The notes under the pieces were generated by a model. The model worked only from the letters and a program-made list of their open reading frames with translations, did not search any database and was not told the DNA's origin. A program made the position numbers and the translations under genes. This document shows, piece after piece, positions 46,818-56,832 of a DNA stretch of 64,000 bases (within the stretch, counting starts at the first letter, position 1; every line of letters starts with the position of its first letter). The stretch comes from Gammaproteobacteria bacterium. Its GTDB lineage: Bacteria > Pseudomonadota > Gammaproteobacteria > UBA4575. The stretch is from the NCBI GenBank assembly GCA_011523795.1, contig WTFY01000003.1, positions 307,702 through 371,701 on the forward strand, in the 5' to 3' direction.

Positions 46818-48582
46818 CTTCCGTCATGCTTGCTGAACGAGTTTGCATCTTGTAGAGGTCTGCATAAATCTGATTGCGTTCAAGCAGTTCGTGATGCCGT
46901 CCTGTCTCCACAATTTTCCCTTTATCCATCACGATCACCCTGTCCGCGTTTTCAATGGTTGACAGACGGTGGGCAATAATCAGTGTTGTCCTGTTTTCTT
47001 GCAATACGTCCAGTGCGAGCTGTATGAATTTCTCAGACTCGGTATCCAGAGAGGATGTGGCCTCGTCCAACACCAGGACAGGTGCATCCTTCAGGAATGC
47101 CCTTGCAATGGCTATGCGCTGCCGTTGTCCGCCCGACAACAGCACTCCGTTTTCACCTGCCAGGGAATCCAGCCCGTCAGGCAGCTTGTCCGTGAATTCC
47201 AGGACGCGTGCCAGTTTTGCTGCCTCAACAACCCTGGGGTCATTTGATGCATACCCTTTCGCGTACGCAATATTGTTTGCGATCGTATCATTAAACAGAA
47301 CTACTTCCTGGCTGACCAGTGCGATTTGCTCACGCAAAGAGTCAAGATCAAGCTCCGAGATATTCATCCCGTCCAATAATATTTCTCCCTTGTCCAGATC
47401 ATAAAATCTTGGGAGCACGTTTACGATTGTACTCTTGCCACTGCCAGACCTGCCTACAAATGCCACCGTCTCGCCCGGCTGTATGTCCAGGCTGACACAT
47501 TCCAGTGCCTTGTCCTTTCTTGAGGCATATTTGAAACACACCTCCTTATATTCAATCTTGCCCCGGCATCTTCCTATTTTTTTACCAGGCAATGCATGCT
47601 CTTTTTCCGCGTCAATGAGTTCGAAAACACTTTCCCCTGCAGCAATTCCTGTCTGCAGTATCTCGTTGACCAGCGTCAGCTTTCGGGCTGGTGTCAGAAT
47701 CCACATCATTGCAATGATGAAAGCCATGAACTCGCCTGCCGATTCCTCGGATGCGATGGCGGGCCTCGCAGCGATAGCTAGAACAGCTACCAGAACAAAC
47801 CCCACCAGCATCTGGATCACGGGTGTGCTGGCAGCTTTTGTCATGACTTTTCTCAGGTAATTCCGGATATACCGGGCATTGGCATGTTCAAACTTGTGGA
47901 TTTCATACTCCTGACCACCGAAAATTTTCACGATCCGGTGTCCGGCTACACTTTCCTCCACAATGTGAGTGATTTTCCCGACCGACTGCTGCATGCGAGT
48001 ACTGAACTTCCTGAACAACTTGCTCGTATACCCCACAACCAGTGCAATCAGAGGCGCTACAACCAGAAACAGAAGGGTAAGCTTCCAGTTGTTGATGATC
48101 ATCACTACCAGCAGAAACACGATTTTTGAACTGTCCTCCACCAGGCTGCGCAGGCTTTTGGAAGCTGCTCCGATCACCAACTCGACATCATAGGAAAACT
48201 TCGACAGCAGATTGCCGGTGACCTGATGGTCAAAGTATTTCGCGGGCAAGTACTGAAGACGACCGAACATGCTCTGGCGCAATGCCTTGATGACGTATGC
48301 ACCGACATAGCCGATGTAGTAAGTGCCTATAAAGTTTGCAATCCCCCGGAATATGATCACCAGTAACAAGGCCACTGGAATCCACTTGATATCATCGAAA
48401 CTCTTATCTACGAATGCACCATCCACAAAGGGTCCGAGCAGGTAAACCGCCAGTGCGTCCAGCCCCGAAAACGTCAGCAACGCTATCGAGGCCAGCAGCA
48501 GATACTGCCACTTTGCAAACGTGTAGCCCAGCAACCTGCGGTATGTATGCCAGCTACTTTGTCCAGGAGCTTTATTGGCCAT
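46807..48582 (-). CDS. msbA: Lipid A export ATP-binding/permease protein MsbA
   Basis: The ~591-residue half-transporter flips lipid A-core across the inner membrane. It has six N-terminal helices (~20-320), then a nucleotide-binding domain with Walker A VAFVGRSGSGKSTIVN, signature LLSGGQRQRIAIARAFL, Walker B VLVLDEATSSLD and IAHRLSTIENADRVIVMD. Direct linkage to lpxK confirms MsbA over other ABCB exporters. The ATG at 48582 is preferred to the TTG at 48588. Confidence 0.96.
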   Translation of the reverse strand: MANKAPGQSSWHTYRRLLGYTFAKWQYLLLASIALLTFSGLDALAVYLLGPFVDGAFVDKSFDDIKWIPVALLLVIIFRGIANFIGTYYIGYVGAYVIKALRQSMFGRLQYLPAKYFDHQVTGNLLSKFSYDVELVIGAASKSLRSLVEDSSKIVFLLVVMIINNWKLTLLFLVVAPLIALVVGYTSKLFRKFSTRMQQSVGKITHIVEESVAGHRIVKIFGGQEYEIHKFEHANARYIRNYLRKVMTKAASTPVIQMLVGFVLVAVLAIAARPAIASEESAGEFMAFIIAMMWILTPARKLTLVNEILQTGIAAGESVFELIDAEKEHALPGKKIGRCRGKIEYKEVCFKYASRKDKALECVSLDIQPGETVAFVGRSGSGKSTIVNVLPRFYDLDKGEILLDGMNISELDLDSLREQIALVSQEVVLFNDTIANNIAYAKGYASNDPRVVEAAKLARVLEFTDKLPDGLDSLAGENGVLLSGGQRQRIAIARAFLKDAPVLVLDEATSSLDTESEKFIQLALDVLQENRTTLIIAHRLSTIENADRVIVMDKGKIVETGRHHELLERNQIYADLYKMQTRSASMTEGVP

Positions 48583-48617
48583 GCTCAAGTGAGATTATCA
48601 GGAAGTAAGCAGCCGCG

Positions 48618-49295
48618 TCAGGATAGGGACAGCTTTCCGTCTTCCAGCTGATAGGATATTTCCATCGATTCAGCTACTGCCGGATCATGTGTCACAACGA
48701 CGAATGCAGTATTGAGCTCGGTACTCATCTGTAACAACAACTCTTGTACCTGCTCTACATTGCTGCGATCAAGATTGCCGGTAGGCTCGTCTGCAAGAAT
48801 TATCTGTGGCTTGGTAACCAGCGCCCGGGCAATGGCTACGCGCTGCCTTTCACCTCCGGACAATTCCGCGGGCTTGTGCCGCATGCGCTTGGAAAGCCCG
48901 ACCTTGGACAAAAATTCCTTAGCCTGCTCAGATGCACGCGCACTGGACTCACGCCGCAGCAACAGGGGCATTGCGACATTCTCCAGTGCAGAAAATTCCG
49001 GCAGCAAGTGATGAAACTGGTAAATGAAGCCAAGGGTTTCATTACGCAACCGCCCGCGCTGCGCATCGGACAGCCTGGACATTTCCTGGCCACAAACCTC
49101 CACTGTCCCTGAATCCGGCATGTCCAGCCCTCCCAGCAGATGCATCAAGGTACTCTTGCCGCTGCCTGATACGCCGACAATAGCCTGCCTGCTTCCCGCC
49201 TCGACACTCAGGTCCACACCCCTGAGAACCTCCACTCTCAAAGGCCCGCTGGCAAAAGTCCTGACGAGCGATTTACACTGCAATACCCGATTCAT
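48618..49295 (-). CDS. lolD: Lipoprotein-releasing system ATP-binding protein LolD
   Basis: The 225-residue ATPase powers release of outer-membrane lipoproteins from the inner membrane. It has Walker A GVSGSGKSTLMHLLGG, the LolD motif FIYQFHHLLPEFSALENVAMPLL, signature LSGGERQRVAIARALV, and Walker B IILADEPTGNLD. It lies 6 bp downstream of the permease gene. Confidence 0.97.
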   Translation of the reverse strand: MNRVLQCKSLVRTFASGPLRVEVLRGVDLSVEAGSRQAIVGVSGSGKSTLMHLLGGLDMPDSGTVEVCGQEMSRLSDAQRGRLRNETLGFIYQFHHLLPEFSALENVAMPLLLRRESSARASEQAKEFLSKVGLSKRMRHKPAELSGGERQRVAIARALVTKPQIILADEPTGNLDRSNVEQVQELLLQMSTELNTAFVVVTHDPAVAESMEISYQLEDGKLSLS

Positions 49296-49301
49296 CAGAG
49301 C

Positions 49302-50549
49302 TTACTCGTAACGCAATGCTTCAGCGGGCTGCGTGCGGGACGCTTTCCATGCAGGATAGACCGTGGCAAGAACGCTCATGACAAACGCGATGGCACATAC
49401 CAGTACCACATCTGAAGCATTGATGTGGGATGGAAGATCGTCAATGGGGTAAAACCCGTCCGTCAGGAACTTCATATTGAAGATGGACTCGATCCAGCCA
49501 ACGATGTCCTCCAGGTTTGAAGCAAGCAGAATTCCAAATACAGCCCCCAATGCAGTTCCAACCAGGCCAATGACGGTACCCTGGATCACGAAAATACCCA
49601 TGATGCTCTTCGGCGATGCGCCGAGTGTGCGCAATATTGCGATGTCACTTTGCTTTTCAGTCACCACCATGACCAGAGCAGACACAATATTAAAGGCAGC
49701 AATCAGGACCAGTAACGACAGAATTATTGCCATCATTATTTTTTCTATTTTCAAAGCACGGAAGAAATTCTGATTATATTGTGTCCAGTCGGTGACCCAG
49801 TATTCCTTTCCCAGGTAAGTACGAAGTTCACGGGTCAGGGAAGGCGCATCAAACAGGTCTTCAAACTTCAGGCGCAGTCCAGATACCGAGTCTCCCAGCT
49901 GGAACAGCCTTTTAGCGTCTTCGATGTGGATCGCCGCAGTGTTTTGGTCATATTGAGGAATCCCTACAGAATAGATGCCTACGACCGTGAAACGCCTGAG
50001 TCTGGGAAGAATGCCCGCTGGTGTCACAGTCGCCTCCGGGGTGATAACGGAAATCTTTTCACCTGTGCGAACACCCAGGCGGTCTGCCAGGTCATCACCA
50101 AGCAGAATTCCGAATTCCCCCGGCCGAAGCACATTCAGATTGGCATCCAGCATGTACTCCCCCAGGCGTGAGACCCTTCCTTCTATTTCCGGATCAATTC
50201 CACTTAACAGGACACCGTTCACCTTCTTTCCTTTCACGGCCATGCTCTGGCCCTGGACAAAGGGTGCAGAACCCTTGACCTCCGAAAAATCCTTCAGCTT
50301 TTTTTGCAAGCCTTGCCAGTCCTGGAGAATTCCATCCCGTTCATATGCCGAAGCATGGGACGTCATGCCCAAAATCCTGTGCTTGACCTCATGCTGAAAG
50401 CCGTTCATCACGGACAGGACGGTGATTAGTACAACAATGCTGAGCGCTATTCCCACCAAAGAAATCAAGGATATGAATGAAATAAAGTGGTTGCGTCGCT
50501 TCGCACGCAAATAGCGGGAACCAATGAACAGTTCAAATGGTTTTAGCAT
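49302..50549 (-). CDS. lolC: Lipoprotein-releasing system transmembrane protein (LolC/LolE family)
   Basis: The ~415-residue permease has an N-terminal helix (HFISFISLISLVGIALSIVVLITVLSVMNGFQ), a periplasmic domain (~50-260), and three C-terminal helices beginning MMAIILSLLVLIAAFNIVSALVMVVTEK. The FELFIGSRYLRAKRRNHFISF start and KASRTQPAEALRYE end are diagnostic. Only one permease gene precedes lolD; a second (lolE or lolC) is not adjacent, so the system here may use a single LolF-like homodimer. The ATG at 50549 is preferred over a TTG one codon upstream. Confidence 0.94.
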   Translation of the reverse strand: MLKPFELFIGSRYLRAKRRNHFISFISLISLVGIALSIVVLITVLSVMNGFQHEVKHRILGMTSHASAYERDGILQDWQGLQKKLKDFSEVKGSAPFVQGQSMAVKGKKVNGVLLSGIDPEIEGRVSRLGEYMLDANLNVLRPGEFGILLGDDLADRLGVRTGEKISVITPEATVTPAGILPRLRRFTVVGIYSVGIPQYDQNTAAIHIEDAKRLFQLGDSVSGLRLKFEDLFDAPSLTRELRTYLGKEYWVTDWTQYNQNFFRALKIEKIMMAIILSLLVLIAAFNIVSALVMVVTEKQSDIAILRTLGASPKSIMGIFVIQGTVIGLVGTALGAVFGILLASNLEDIVGWIESIFNMKFLTDGFYPIDDLPSHINASDVVLVCAIAFVMSVLATVYPAWKASRTQPAEALRYE

Positions 50550-50801
50550 CAATCAGATTTGGCTTAACTAGAAGGAAGGTTCTATATCATCCGACAACTT
50601 CGCACAGGACCCGTTCTGGCCTGTACTGGCCCGAGTTCGACGGCACAGTCATGGACCCCTTGCAGCCATGACCGGAACCGCCTCACTTGAGTCGTGCATG
50701 CTCGCAATTTGGCCAACTGCAAATAGATCATACTTCATCATGAACCACAAACCAATTCTGACGTGGTATTCAAAAAGCCTGAAACTTCATGAGATAAATC
50801 C

Positions 50802-51245
50802 CTAAATACTTTTTCGATAAGTAACCATTGATGAACGTACAAAACCATGCCGCTCGTAGAACCTGTGTGCTTCGGCATTGTCATGGTCCGTAAGCAGGGT
50901 AATGCGCTTGCATCCCTTCTGCACGGCTGTCTTGAGACAGTAATCTATCAGCCTGGATCCGATACCCGACCGGCGGGCTTGCGGCAGAACAACCATGTCT
51001 TCAAGTATTGCAACCGGACTGCCCAGCGCAGTCGAGACGGTAAACAAAAGATTTGCCATGCCAATTATGTCATTTCCCTCACGGGCTACAATGACATGGC
51101 CTGTCTCCGGGCTGGAAATGATCTTTTTCAAACCCTCGCTTTGGACTTCAGGATCGGGGTTGAATTCCGCTTCCTGAGAAAACAGCTCTACAAGAAGGAT
51201 ACATAACTGAGGAATGTCTTCCATCGTGGCGGTGTCTATGTGCAT
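50802..51245 (-). CDS. GNAT-family N-acetyltransferase
   Basis: The 147-residue protein has the GNAT acetyl-CoA-binding pattern: VAREGNDIIGMANLLFT, AILEDMVVLPQARRSGIGSRLIDYCLKTA (motif A, R-x-x-G-x-G type) and DHDNAEAHRFYERHGFVRSSMVTYRK (motif B). The acceptor is unknown. It stands alone between the lol operon and glnT. Confidence 0.9.
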   Translation of the reverse strand: MHIDTATMEDIPQLCILLVELFSQEAEFNPDPEVQSEGLKKIISSPETGHVIVAREGNDIIGMANLLFTVSTALGSPVAILEDMVVLPQARRSGIGSRLIDYCLKTAVQKGCKRITLLTDHDNAEAHRFYERHGFVRSSMVTYRKSI

Positions 51246-51835
51246 GAAACTACCAGGATTCAGCAGAATTTAAACCACAAGGAACATTTCACCCGGAATT
51301 GAACTGGAGAATTCGCATCCCGCATCCGTATGGTCGAATGCCCCTTCTGCAGACGCACAATGAAAGGCAATGGAAGAATAGCAGCGCTGGCAACATTTTT
51401 GTGATTGAGAATTTTGTAGTCAGGCAGTATAACAGGCTCCCCTTGCCTCATGCCCGTGCCAGATCAATACAGAGGGTGAACCCGATGTGTCGGGTATTGA
51501 CCTCGATCGCCAATTCAGTCTGTACAGCGCGTGCAAAAATGCGAACTCCAGCTCTGATACGGAGCTTGTCCGGCGATTTTGATTCCAATTCCCTAATCCC
51601 TTTGTGCATGATAATCTGCCGATATCCACCGTTCTTAATGCCCGTAACTTGAAAGCATTTTTACCTGCATATCGTGACATCTTCCGCGGCCGAAGGACCT
51701 CGTCATGTTTTGTCCGGGACCCTTGAATTCGGCCGCTTGCAATCATTCAGCTGACCCTTCGCAACGAAAAGATTTGCATTAAAATACCTGCTCTACTACG
51801 GCAGGGTAACCGGGCTCAACAACTGGAGAGTAAGC
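51246..51835. other. Intergenic region upstream of glnT
   Basis: The 590 bp carry no frame that I believe to be coding; the longest frames on either strand have implausible composition. The last ~80 bp hold a candidate glnT promoter. A short hairpin CCCGA-TGTG-TCGGG lies near 51481. No NtrC/sigma-54 -24/-12 pair was found. Confidence 0.45.
51758..51785 (+). promoter_or_regulatory. Possible glnT promoter
   Basis: TTCGCA (51758-51763) and TAAAAT (51780-51785) are spaced by 16 bp. This puts the transcript start about 45 nt before the glnT ATG. GGAGAG at 51824-51829 serves as ribosome binding site. The -35 is a partial match only. Confidence 0.35.
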
Positions 51836-53143
51836 ATGGCAAAAGATTTGGCTCAAATCGCAAAAAACAAGGGGATTAAGTACTTTCTCATAAGTTTTGT
51901 GGATTTATTCGGAGTACTTCGTGCAAAACTGGTTCCCGCCGATGCAATAAAAGGCATGCAAAAAGATGGCGCCGGATTTGCAGGATTCGCGGCATGGCTC
52001 GACATGACCCCCGCAGATTCAGACATGTTTGGAGTCCCGGATCCAGGCAGCCTGATTCAATTGCCCTGGAATCCTGAAGTTGGCTGGCTGGCATCTGATC
52101 TGTGGATGGACGGTAAAGAAGTTGAAGCCTCTCCAAGGGTTGCTCTCAAAAGGCAAATTGCCAAAGCCCACAAGAAAGGTTATCGGGTCAAGACGGGTGT
52201 CGAATGCGAATACTTTTTAATCAACCAGGATGGAAATTCCATATCGGACCCGCTGGACACCCAAACCAAACCTTGCTATGACCAGCAGGCACTGATGCGC
52301 CGTTACCCGGTAGTAAAGGAAATTTGTGACTGCATGCTAAAACTTGGCTGGGGTCCATACCAGAATGATCACGAAGATGCCAACGGCCAGTTTGAAATGA
52401 ACTGGGATTACAATGACGTATTGACTACAGCTGACCGTCATGTGTTTTTTAAATTTATGACAAAAACCATTGCCGGGGATCATGGCATGCGGGCAACCTT
52501 CATGCCCAAACCATTTCCAAACCTGACGGGAAACGGGTGCCATACACACCTATCTGTCTGGAACAAAAGCGGAGAAAGAAACCTGTTTCTAAACAAGTCC
52601 GATCACCTTGGCTTGTCAAAACTGGCTTACCATTTTCTCGGAGGCATCATGGAACATGCCGTTTCAATGTGTGCCATACTCAACCCGACAGTGAACAGTT
52701 ACAAAAGAATCGATGCAGTGCGGACGGCTTCAGGCGCCACCTGGTCGCCCAATGCAGTGACCTATTCAGGCAACAACCGCACCCATATGATCCGGGTTCC
52801 CGAGGATGGACGATTCGAACTGAGACTGATGGACGGTGCGACAAACCCTTACCTCGCACAAGCTGCAGTGATCGCGGCCGGACTGGATGGAATCCAGAAC
52901 AAACTGGACCCGGGAAAACCCAGCTTCATCAACATGTATGAAGAGGGCGACAAGTTGAAAAATGTGAAAAAGCTTCCGTCTACCCTGCTGGACGCACTGC
53001 GGTTACTTGAAAAGAACAAAACATTAAGAAGTGAACTCGGTGCAGAAGTCGTGGATTCGTATATTAAATTGAAAATGATGGAGTGGCGTGATTACACAAG
53101 CCATCTCAGCCAGTGGGAAATGCAGACCACAATCGATTGCTGA
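51836..53143 (+). CDS. glnT: Glutamine synthetase, GlnT type
   Basis: The 435-residue enzyme condenses ammonia and glutamate with ATP. It follows the GlnT subfamily closely: GIKYFLISFVDLFGVLRAKLVP at the start, AGFAGFAAWLDMTPADSDM, GVECEYFLI, GWGPYQNDHEDANGQFEMNW (metal-binding Glu), NGCHTHLSVW, and the RIPEDGRFELR-like RVPEDGRFELRLMDGATNPY arginine motif. It is shorter than GlnA (~470 aa) and lacks the Tyr adenylylation loop, so it is probably not controlled by GlnE. A related branch makes gamma-glutamylmethylamide; the close GlnT match and the urease cluster 127 bp downstream favour ammonia capture. Confidence 0.88.
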   Translation: MAKDLAQIAKNKGIKYFLISFVDLFGVLRAKLVPADAIKGMQKDGAGFAGFAAWLDMTPADSDMFGVPDPGSLIQLPWNPEVGWLASDLWMDGKEVEASPRVALKRQIAKAHKKGYRVKTGVECEYFLINQDGNSISDPLDTQTKPCYDQQALMRRYPVVKEICDCMLKLGWGPYQNDHEDANGQFEMNWDYNDVLTTADRHVFFKFMTKTIAGDHGMRATFMPKPFPNLTGNGCHTHLSVWNKSGERNLFLNKSDHLGLSKLAYHFLGGIMEHAVSMCAILNPTVNSYKRIDAVRTASGATWSPNAVTYSGNNRTHMIRVPEDGRFELRLMDGATNPYLAQAAVIAAGLDGIQNKLDPGKPSFINMYEEGDKLKNVKKLPSTLLDALRLLEKNKTLRSELGAEVVDSYIKLKMMEWRDYTSHLSQWEMQTTIDC

Positions 53144-53269
53144 CCTGCCTCCTGAGCGTACCCAGTCTCAATACATCCGGATGGCAGTACACAGCGTGCC
53201 CGTTACCCGAACAGATGAATGCACACGGACACACATCGCGACTGATCAAAGGGTAGATACGATTCTCAC

Positions 53270-53722
53270 ATGATTCACATCACAGAAATCCTTGGCCATG
53301 TGCATGACTCGAATTTGTCGGGCACACTTCATGACCTGTCTCATCGAAATGAGGTTGAATACATAATACTTGACCGCTCAAACCTGCTGCGGCGGCGTTT
53401 CAGAGCCAAAACAGACCAGGGTACGGATTGTGCGGTTTCTATTTCACGATTGGCCAAATTGACTAACGGTGCAGTGTTACTGCTGGAAAGTAATCGTGCG
53501 ATTGTAGTGAAAATGTCCGAGGAACAATGGCTGCGGCTCAGGCCCAGAGACATTTCATGCGCGATCGAAATAGGCTATTTTGCAGGAAACATGCACTGGC
53601 GAGTCAAGTTTGAAAAGGAGTGTCTCAGCATAGCGGTTGAAAGCCCGGAGGAAATATACCTTGAGCGGCTGAAAGATTTTTTCACAACAGGAAAGATCAG
53701 GCGTATCGATCATGATGAATGA
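53270..53722 (+). CDS. ureE: Urease accessory protein UreE
   Basis: The 150-residue nickel metallochaperone has the DRSNLLRRRFRAKTDQGTDCAVS N-terminal domain and the metal-binding FAGNMHWRVKFE region near residue 105, where NxHW is the conserved His site. The C-terminal His-rich tail of many UreE proteins is absent; the protein ends RRIDHDE. It overlaps ureF by 11 bp. Confidence 0.93.
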   Translation: MIHITEILGHVHDSNLSGTLHDLSHRNEVEYIILDRSNLLRRRFRAKTDQGTDCAVSISRLAKLTNGAVLLLESNRAIVVKMSEEQWLRLRPRDISCAIEIGYFAGNMHWRVKFEKECLSIAVESPEEIYLERLKDFFTTGKIRRIDHDE

Positions 53723-54392
53723 TGACCGGGTTTTCACTCTGTTACAGCACGGGGATAGCATTTTTCCTTCCGGTTCTGTTTCCTTTTCCTGGGGGCTGGA
53801 AATGCTCAAGAATGACAACCTGGTCACTTCATCAGTCGGAGTGGAAGACTTTATCGAGAGTCAGCTTCACGACAAATGGGGAACGTTCGAACGTGTGGTG
53901 CTGGCCCATTGCTATGAGCATGCGAAAGACCTGCAAGCAGTCATCCCTGCAGACAACCTTGTAGAATGCATGACTTTGCCAAGCGAATTGAGAGAAGGGT
54001 CCAAAAGATTAGGCTCTGCTTTGCTGTCTACCTATGTCAAGCTGGACAACCCTGTCGCCAAGCAATACCAGGCATTCATTCATGATAACAAGGCACACGG
54101 ACACCTGGTTGTCAGCCAGGGACTGCTTTGGCACTCCATAGGGTTACCCAAAAATCCAGTGCTGACGCTGTCCGCTTACAATTTTTGTACTTCTGCGCTC
54201 AGCGCAGCCTTGCGCCTGGGGCTTATAAGCCATATTGATTTCCAAATGACCCTGACCAGACTGGGCAAGTCAATTTCCAAAATCCTGACTTGGCCTGTGC
54301 CTGAGATTGAAGAGATCCATGGATTCACGCCTGTTTCAGACATCGCTTCAATGAGACACGAGAAATCAGAAACAAGACTATTTATAAACTAG
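53712..54392 (+). CDS. ureF: Urease accessory protein UreF
   Basis: The 226-residue helical protein is part of the UreDFG activation complex. [23 protein letters not shown] at the start matches the conserved UreF D(S)xFPxGxFxxSxGLE motif. The segment [21 protein letters not shown] is also typical. It overlaps the end of ureE and precedes ureAB by 29 bp. Confidence 0.92.
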   Translation: MMNDDRVFTLLQHGDSIFPSGSVSFSWGLEMLKNDNLVTSSVGVEDFIESQLHDKWGTFERVVLAHCYEHAKDLQAVIPADNLVECMTLPSELREGSKRLGSALLSTYVKLDNPVAKQYQAFIHDNKAHGHLVVSQGLLWHSIGLPKNPVLTLSAYNFCTSALSAALRLGLISHIDFQMTLTRLGKSISKILTWPVPEIEEIHGFTPVSDIASMRHEKSETRLFIN

Positions 54393-54421
54393 CTTATGAT
54401 TCAAATCTCTGGAGAACTCCC

Positions 54422-55117
54422 ATGCTGCTGACACCAACTGAACTGGAACGTTTAACCATCTATACCGCTGCTGAACTGGCCAGAAAGAGAAGGAAGAAAG
54501 GGCTCTTGTTAAATTACCCTGAAGCCACCGCCATAATTGCCGATGAAATCCTGGAAGGAGCCAGAGAGGGCCGAAGCGTAGCAGAACTGATCAGCTTCGG
54601 ATCGACACTGCTCAGCACAGACGATGTCATGCCTGGCATCAGCGAGATGATGAGCATGCTGCAGGTGGAAGCGACGTTTCCTGATGGCACCAAGCTCGTC
54701 ACAGTACATGAACCCATTCGTCCAGGGAAAATGAAGATCAAAGAGAGCACCTATCCTGGAGAAATCATCCCTGGCGATGGTAATGTGAAAATAAATGCCA
54801 AAAAACGGGCAGTCAAGCTGAAGGTGCTGAACACCGGTGACCGGCCTGTGCAGGTTGGCAGTCACTTCCACTTTTTTGAAGTGAATTCCGAATTAGAATT
54901 CAGCCGGAAAGAAACATTCGGAAGACACCTTGATATCCCAGCAGGAACTGCAGTGCGGTTTGAACCTGGCGAAAGCAAGGAAGTACGGCTGGTCAAATTT
55001 GGAGGAACCGGAGAAGTATACGGCTTGAATCATTTAACCGATGGTTCAACATCCAGTGATATCAAAAAGAAGGAAGCACTGCAAAAAGCAAAAGTGCGTG
55101 GATTCAAAGGGGCGTAA
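54422..55117 (+). CDS. ureAB: Urease gamma-beta fusion subunit (UreAB)
   Basis: The 231-residue protein joins the two small urease subunits. Residues 1-~100 are the gamma subunit ([54 protein letters not shown]; a terminal TVHEPI). Residues ~105-215 are the beta subunit ([44 protein letters not shown]; the [18 protein letters not shown] motif; [15 protein letters not shown]). The fusion resembles Helicobacter UreA, and the C-terminal ~15 residues are an extension. It is immediately followed by ureC. Confidence 0.96.
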   Translation: MLLTPTELERLTIYTAAELARKRRKKGLLLNYPEATAIIADEILEGAREGRSVAELISFGSTLLSTDDVMPGISEMMSMLQVEATFPDGTKLVTVHEPIRPGKMKIKESTYPGEIIPGDGNVKINAKKRAVKLKVLNTGDRPVQVGSHFHFFEVNSELEFSRKETFGRHLDIPAGTAVRFEPGESKEVRLVKFGGTGEVYGLNHLTDGSTSSDIKKKEALQKAKVRGFKGA

Positions 55118-55119
55118 CA

Positions 55120-56832
55120 ATGATTGAAATTTCAAGAAAAGAGTATTCGTTGATGTATGGCCCGACCAAGGGAGATGCCGTCCGGCTTGGAGACACTTCA
55201 CTTTTGGCAGAGGTTGAACACGATTATGCTGTACCTGGCGACGAATGCCTGCATGGCGGAGGCAAAACACTGCGTGATGGACTGGGTCTGACACCCGGTT
55301 ACGACAGTACTGCAGGTTCTCTGGACATGCTGATCAGTAATGCACTGGTCATAGACCCGGTCCTGGGAATTGTCAAAGCAGATATTGGAATCAAAGCAGG
55401 CCGGGTTGCAGGAATAGGAAAAGCAGGCAACCCGGCCACCATGGATAAGGTTGACTCAAACCTTATCTGTGGTGCAGCGACAACTGTACGGGATGCTGAG
55501 GGATTGATTGCAACACCCGGTGGAATAGATGTTCACGTGCATTTTGACAGTGCGCAGCTGTGTGAACATGCTGTCAGCTCCGGCATCACGACAATGATTG
55601 GGGGCTCTCTGGGCCCTATCACTGTAGGAATAGATTGCGGGGGTGCCTGGAACGTAGGCAAGATGTTGCAGGCCTCAGAGCAATGGCCAATCAATTTTGG
55701 CTTCCTGGGACGCGGCAACTCGTCCAAGCCAAGATCTCTGATAGACCAGCTCCGGGGAGGATGTTTGGGGCTCAAGATTCATGAAGACTGGGGCGCAATG
55801 CCTGCAGTAATCGATACCTGCCTGTCTGTTGCAGATGAGCTTGACTTTCAGGTTCAATTGCACACAGATACCCTGAACGAGAGTGGCTTCCTGGAAAATA
55901 CACTGGCTGCGATCAACGGCCGTACCATCCACATGTATCACACCGAGGGAGCGGGGGGTGGACACGCGCCCGACATAATACGGGTTGCCGGTGAGCACAA
56001 TTGCCTGCCCTCCTCCACCAATCCGACAAATCCATATACCGTAAATACATTCGATGAGCATCTTGATATGACCATGGTATGCCATCATTTGAACCCTGCA
56101 ATACCGGAAGACGTCGCTTTTGCTGAAAGCCGAATTCGCGCTCAAACCATCGCTGCAGAAGACGTACTGCATGACCTCGGGGCGATCTCCATGCTGGGCT
56201 CAGACAGTCAGGGCATGGGCAGGATCAACGAAGTCATCTGCCGAACCTGGCAGCTTGCCAGCAAGATGAAGGATCAATTTGGAAGGCTTTCCGAAGAATC
56301 TACAAAACGCGGCGACAACGAAAGGATCAAACGCTATATCGCAAAATATACAATCAATGCTGCACGCACATTCGGGATAGACCCATACATCGGCTCACTA
56401 GAAAAAGGAAAACTAGCCGATGTCGTGCTGTGGAAGCCCGCGTTTTTTGGAATCAAACCCGAACTGATAGTCAAGGGCGGCTTTATCATCTGGTCAGCAA
56501 TGGGTGATAGTGCTGCATCGTTGATGACCTGTGAACCCATGATCCTGAGACCGCAATGGGGAGCATTCGGTAATGCCAAGCAGCACTTGAGTGCAAACTT
56601 CGTCAATCAATCTGCAATTGAAGATAAAGTCGGAGAAAAGCTACAGCTTCAAAAAATGAACCTGGCTGCACAGGGCACCCGAAAACTCAATAAGAACCAC
56701 ATGCTGCACAACAGTTCATGTCCAAAAATTACGGTCAACCCTGAAACATTTGAGGTCTTCGTGAATGGCAAGCTTGCCACTTGCGATCCGGCTAAGAACC
56801 TTCCCCTGACACAACGCTACATGCTGCGATGA
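55120..56832 (+). CDS. ureC: Urease alpha subunit (catalytic)
   Basis: The 570-residue nickel enzyme hydrolyses urea to ammonia and carbamate. The start [20 protein letters not shown] is canonical. The Ni ligands are in GGIDVHVHF and [11 protein letters not shown] / [12 protein letters not shown]; the carbamylated Lys is in [10 protein letters not shown]. The mobile flap MVCHHLN carries Cys and His, and the metal Asp is in [10 protein letters not shown]. All catalytic residues visible are intact, so the enzyme should be active. It overlaps ureG as ATGA. Confidence 0.98.
   Translation: MIEISRKEYSLMYGPTKGDAVRLGDTSLLAEVEHDYAVPGDECLHGGGKTLRDGLGLTPGYDSTAGSLDMLISNALVIDPVLGIVKADIGIKAGRVAGIGKAGNPATMDKVDSNLICGAATTVRDAEGLIATPGGIDVHVHFDSAQLCEHAVSSGITTMIGGSLGPITVGIDCGGAWNVGKMLQASEQWPINFGFLGRGNSSKPRSLIDQLRGGCLGLKIHEDWGAMPAVIDTCLSVADELDFQVQLHTDTLNESGFLENTLAAINGRTIHMYHTEGAGGGHAPDIIRVAGEHNCLPSSTNPTNPYTVNTFDEHLDMTMVCHHLNPAIPEDVAFAESRIRAQTIAAEDVLHDLGAISMLGSDSQGMGRINEVICRTWQLASKMKDQFGRLSEESTKRGDNERIKRYIAKYTINAARTFGIDPYIGSLEKGKLADVVLWKPAFFGIKPELIVKGGFIIWSAMGDSAASLMTCEPMILRPQWGAFGNAKQHLSANFVNQSAIEDKVGEKLQLQKMNLAAQGTRKLNKNHMLHNSSCPKITVNPETFEVFVNGKLATCDPAKNLPLTQRYMLR

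Noticed and set aside
50649..50680. Inverted repeat GTCATGG...CCATGAC downstream of the GNAT gene and upstream of the lol permease
   Set aside because: The stem is 7 bp with an 11-nt loop and no T tract; probably chance.
51299..51746. Overlapping frames of ~110 codons on both strands before glnT
   Set aside because: Neither shows codon bias, a ribosome binding site or any motif; treated as non-coding.
51700..51835. Sigma-54 promoter for the nitrogen gene glnT
   Set aside because: No TGGCAC-N5-TTGC type pair could be found, although it would have made biological sense.
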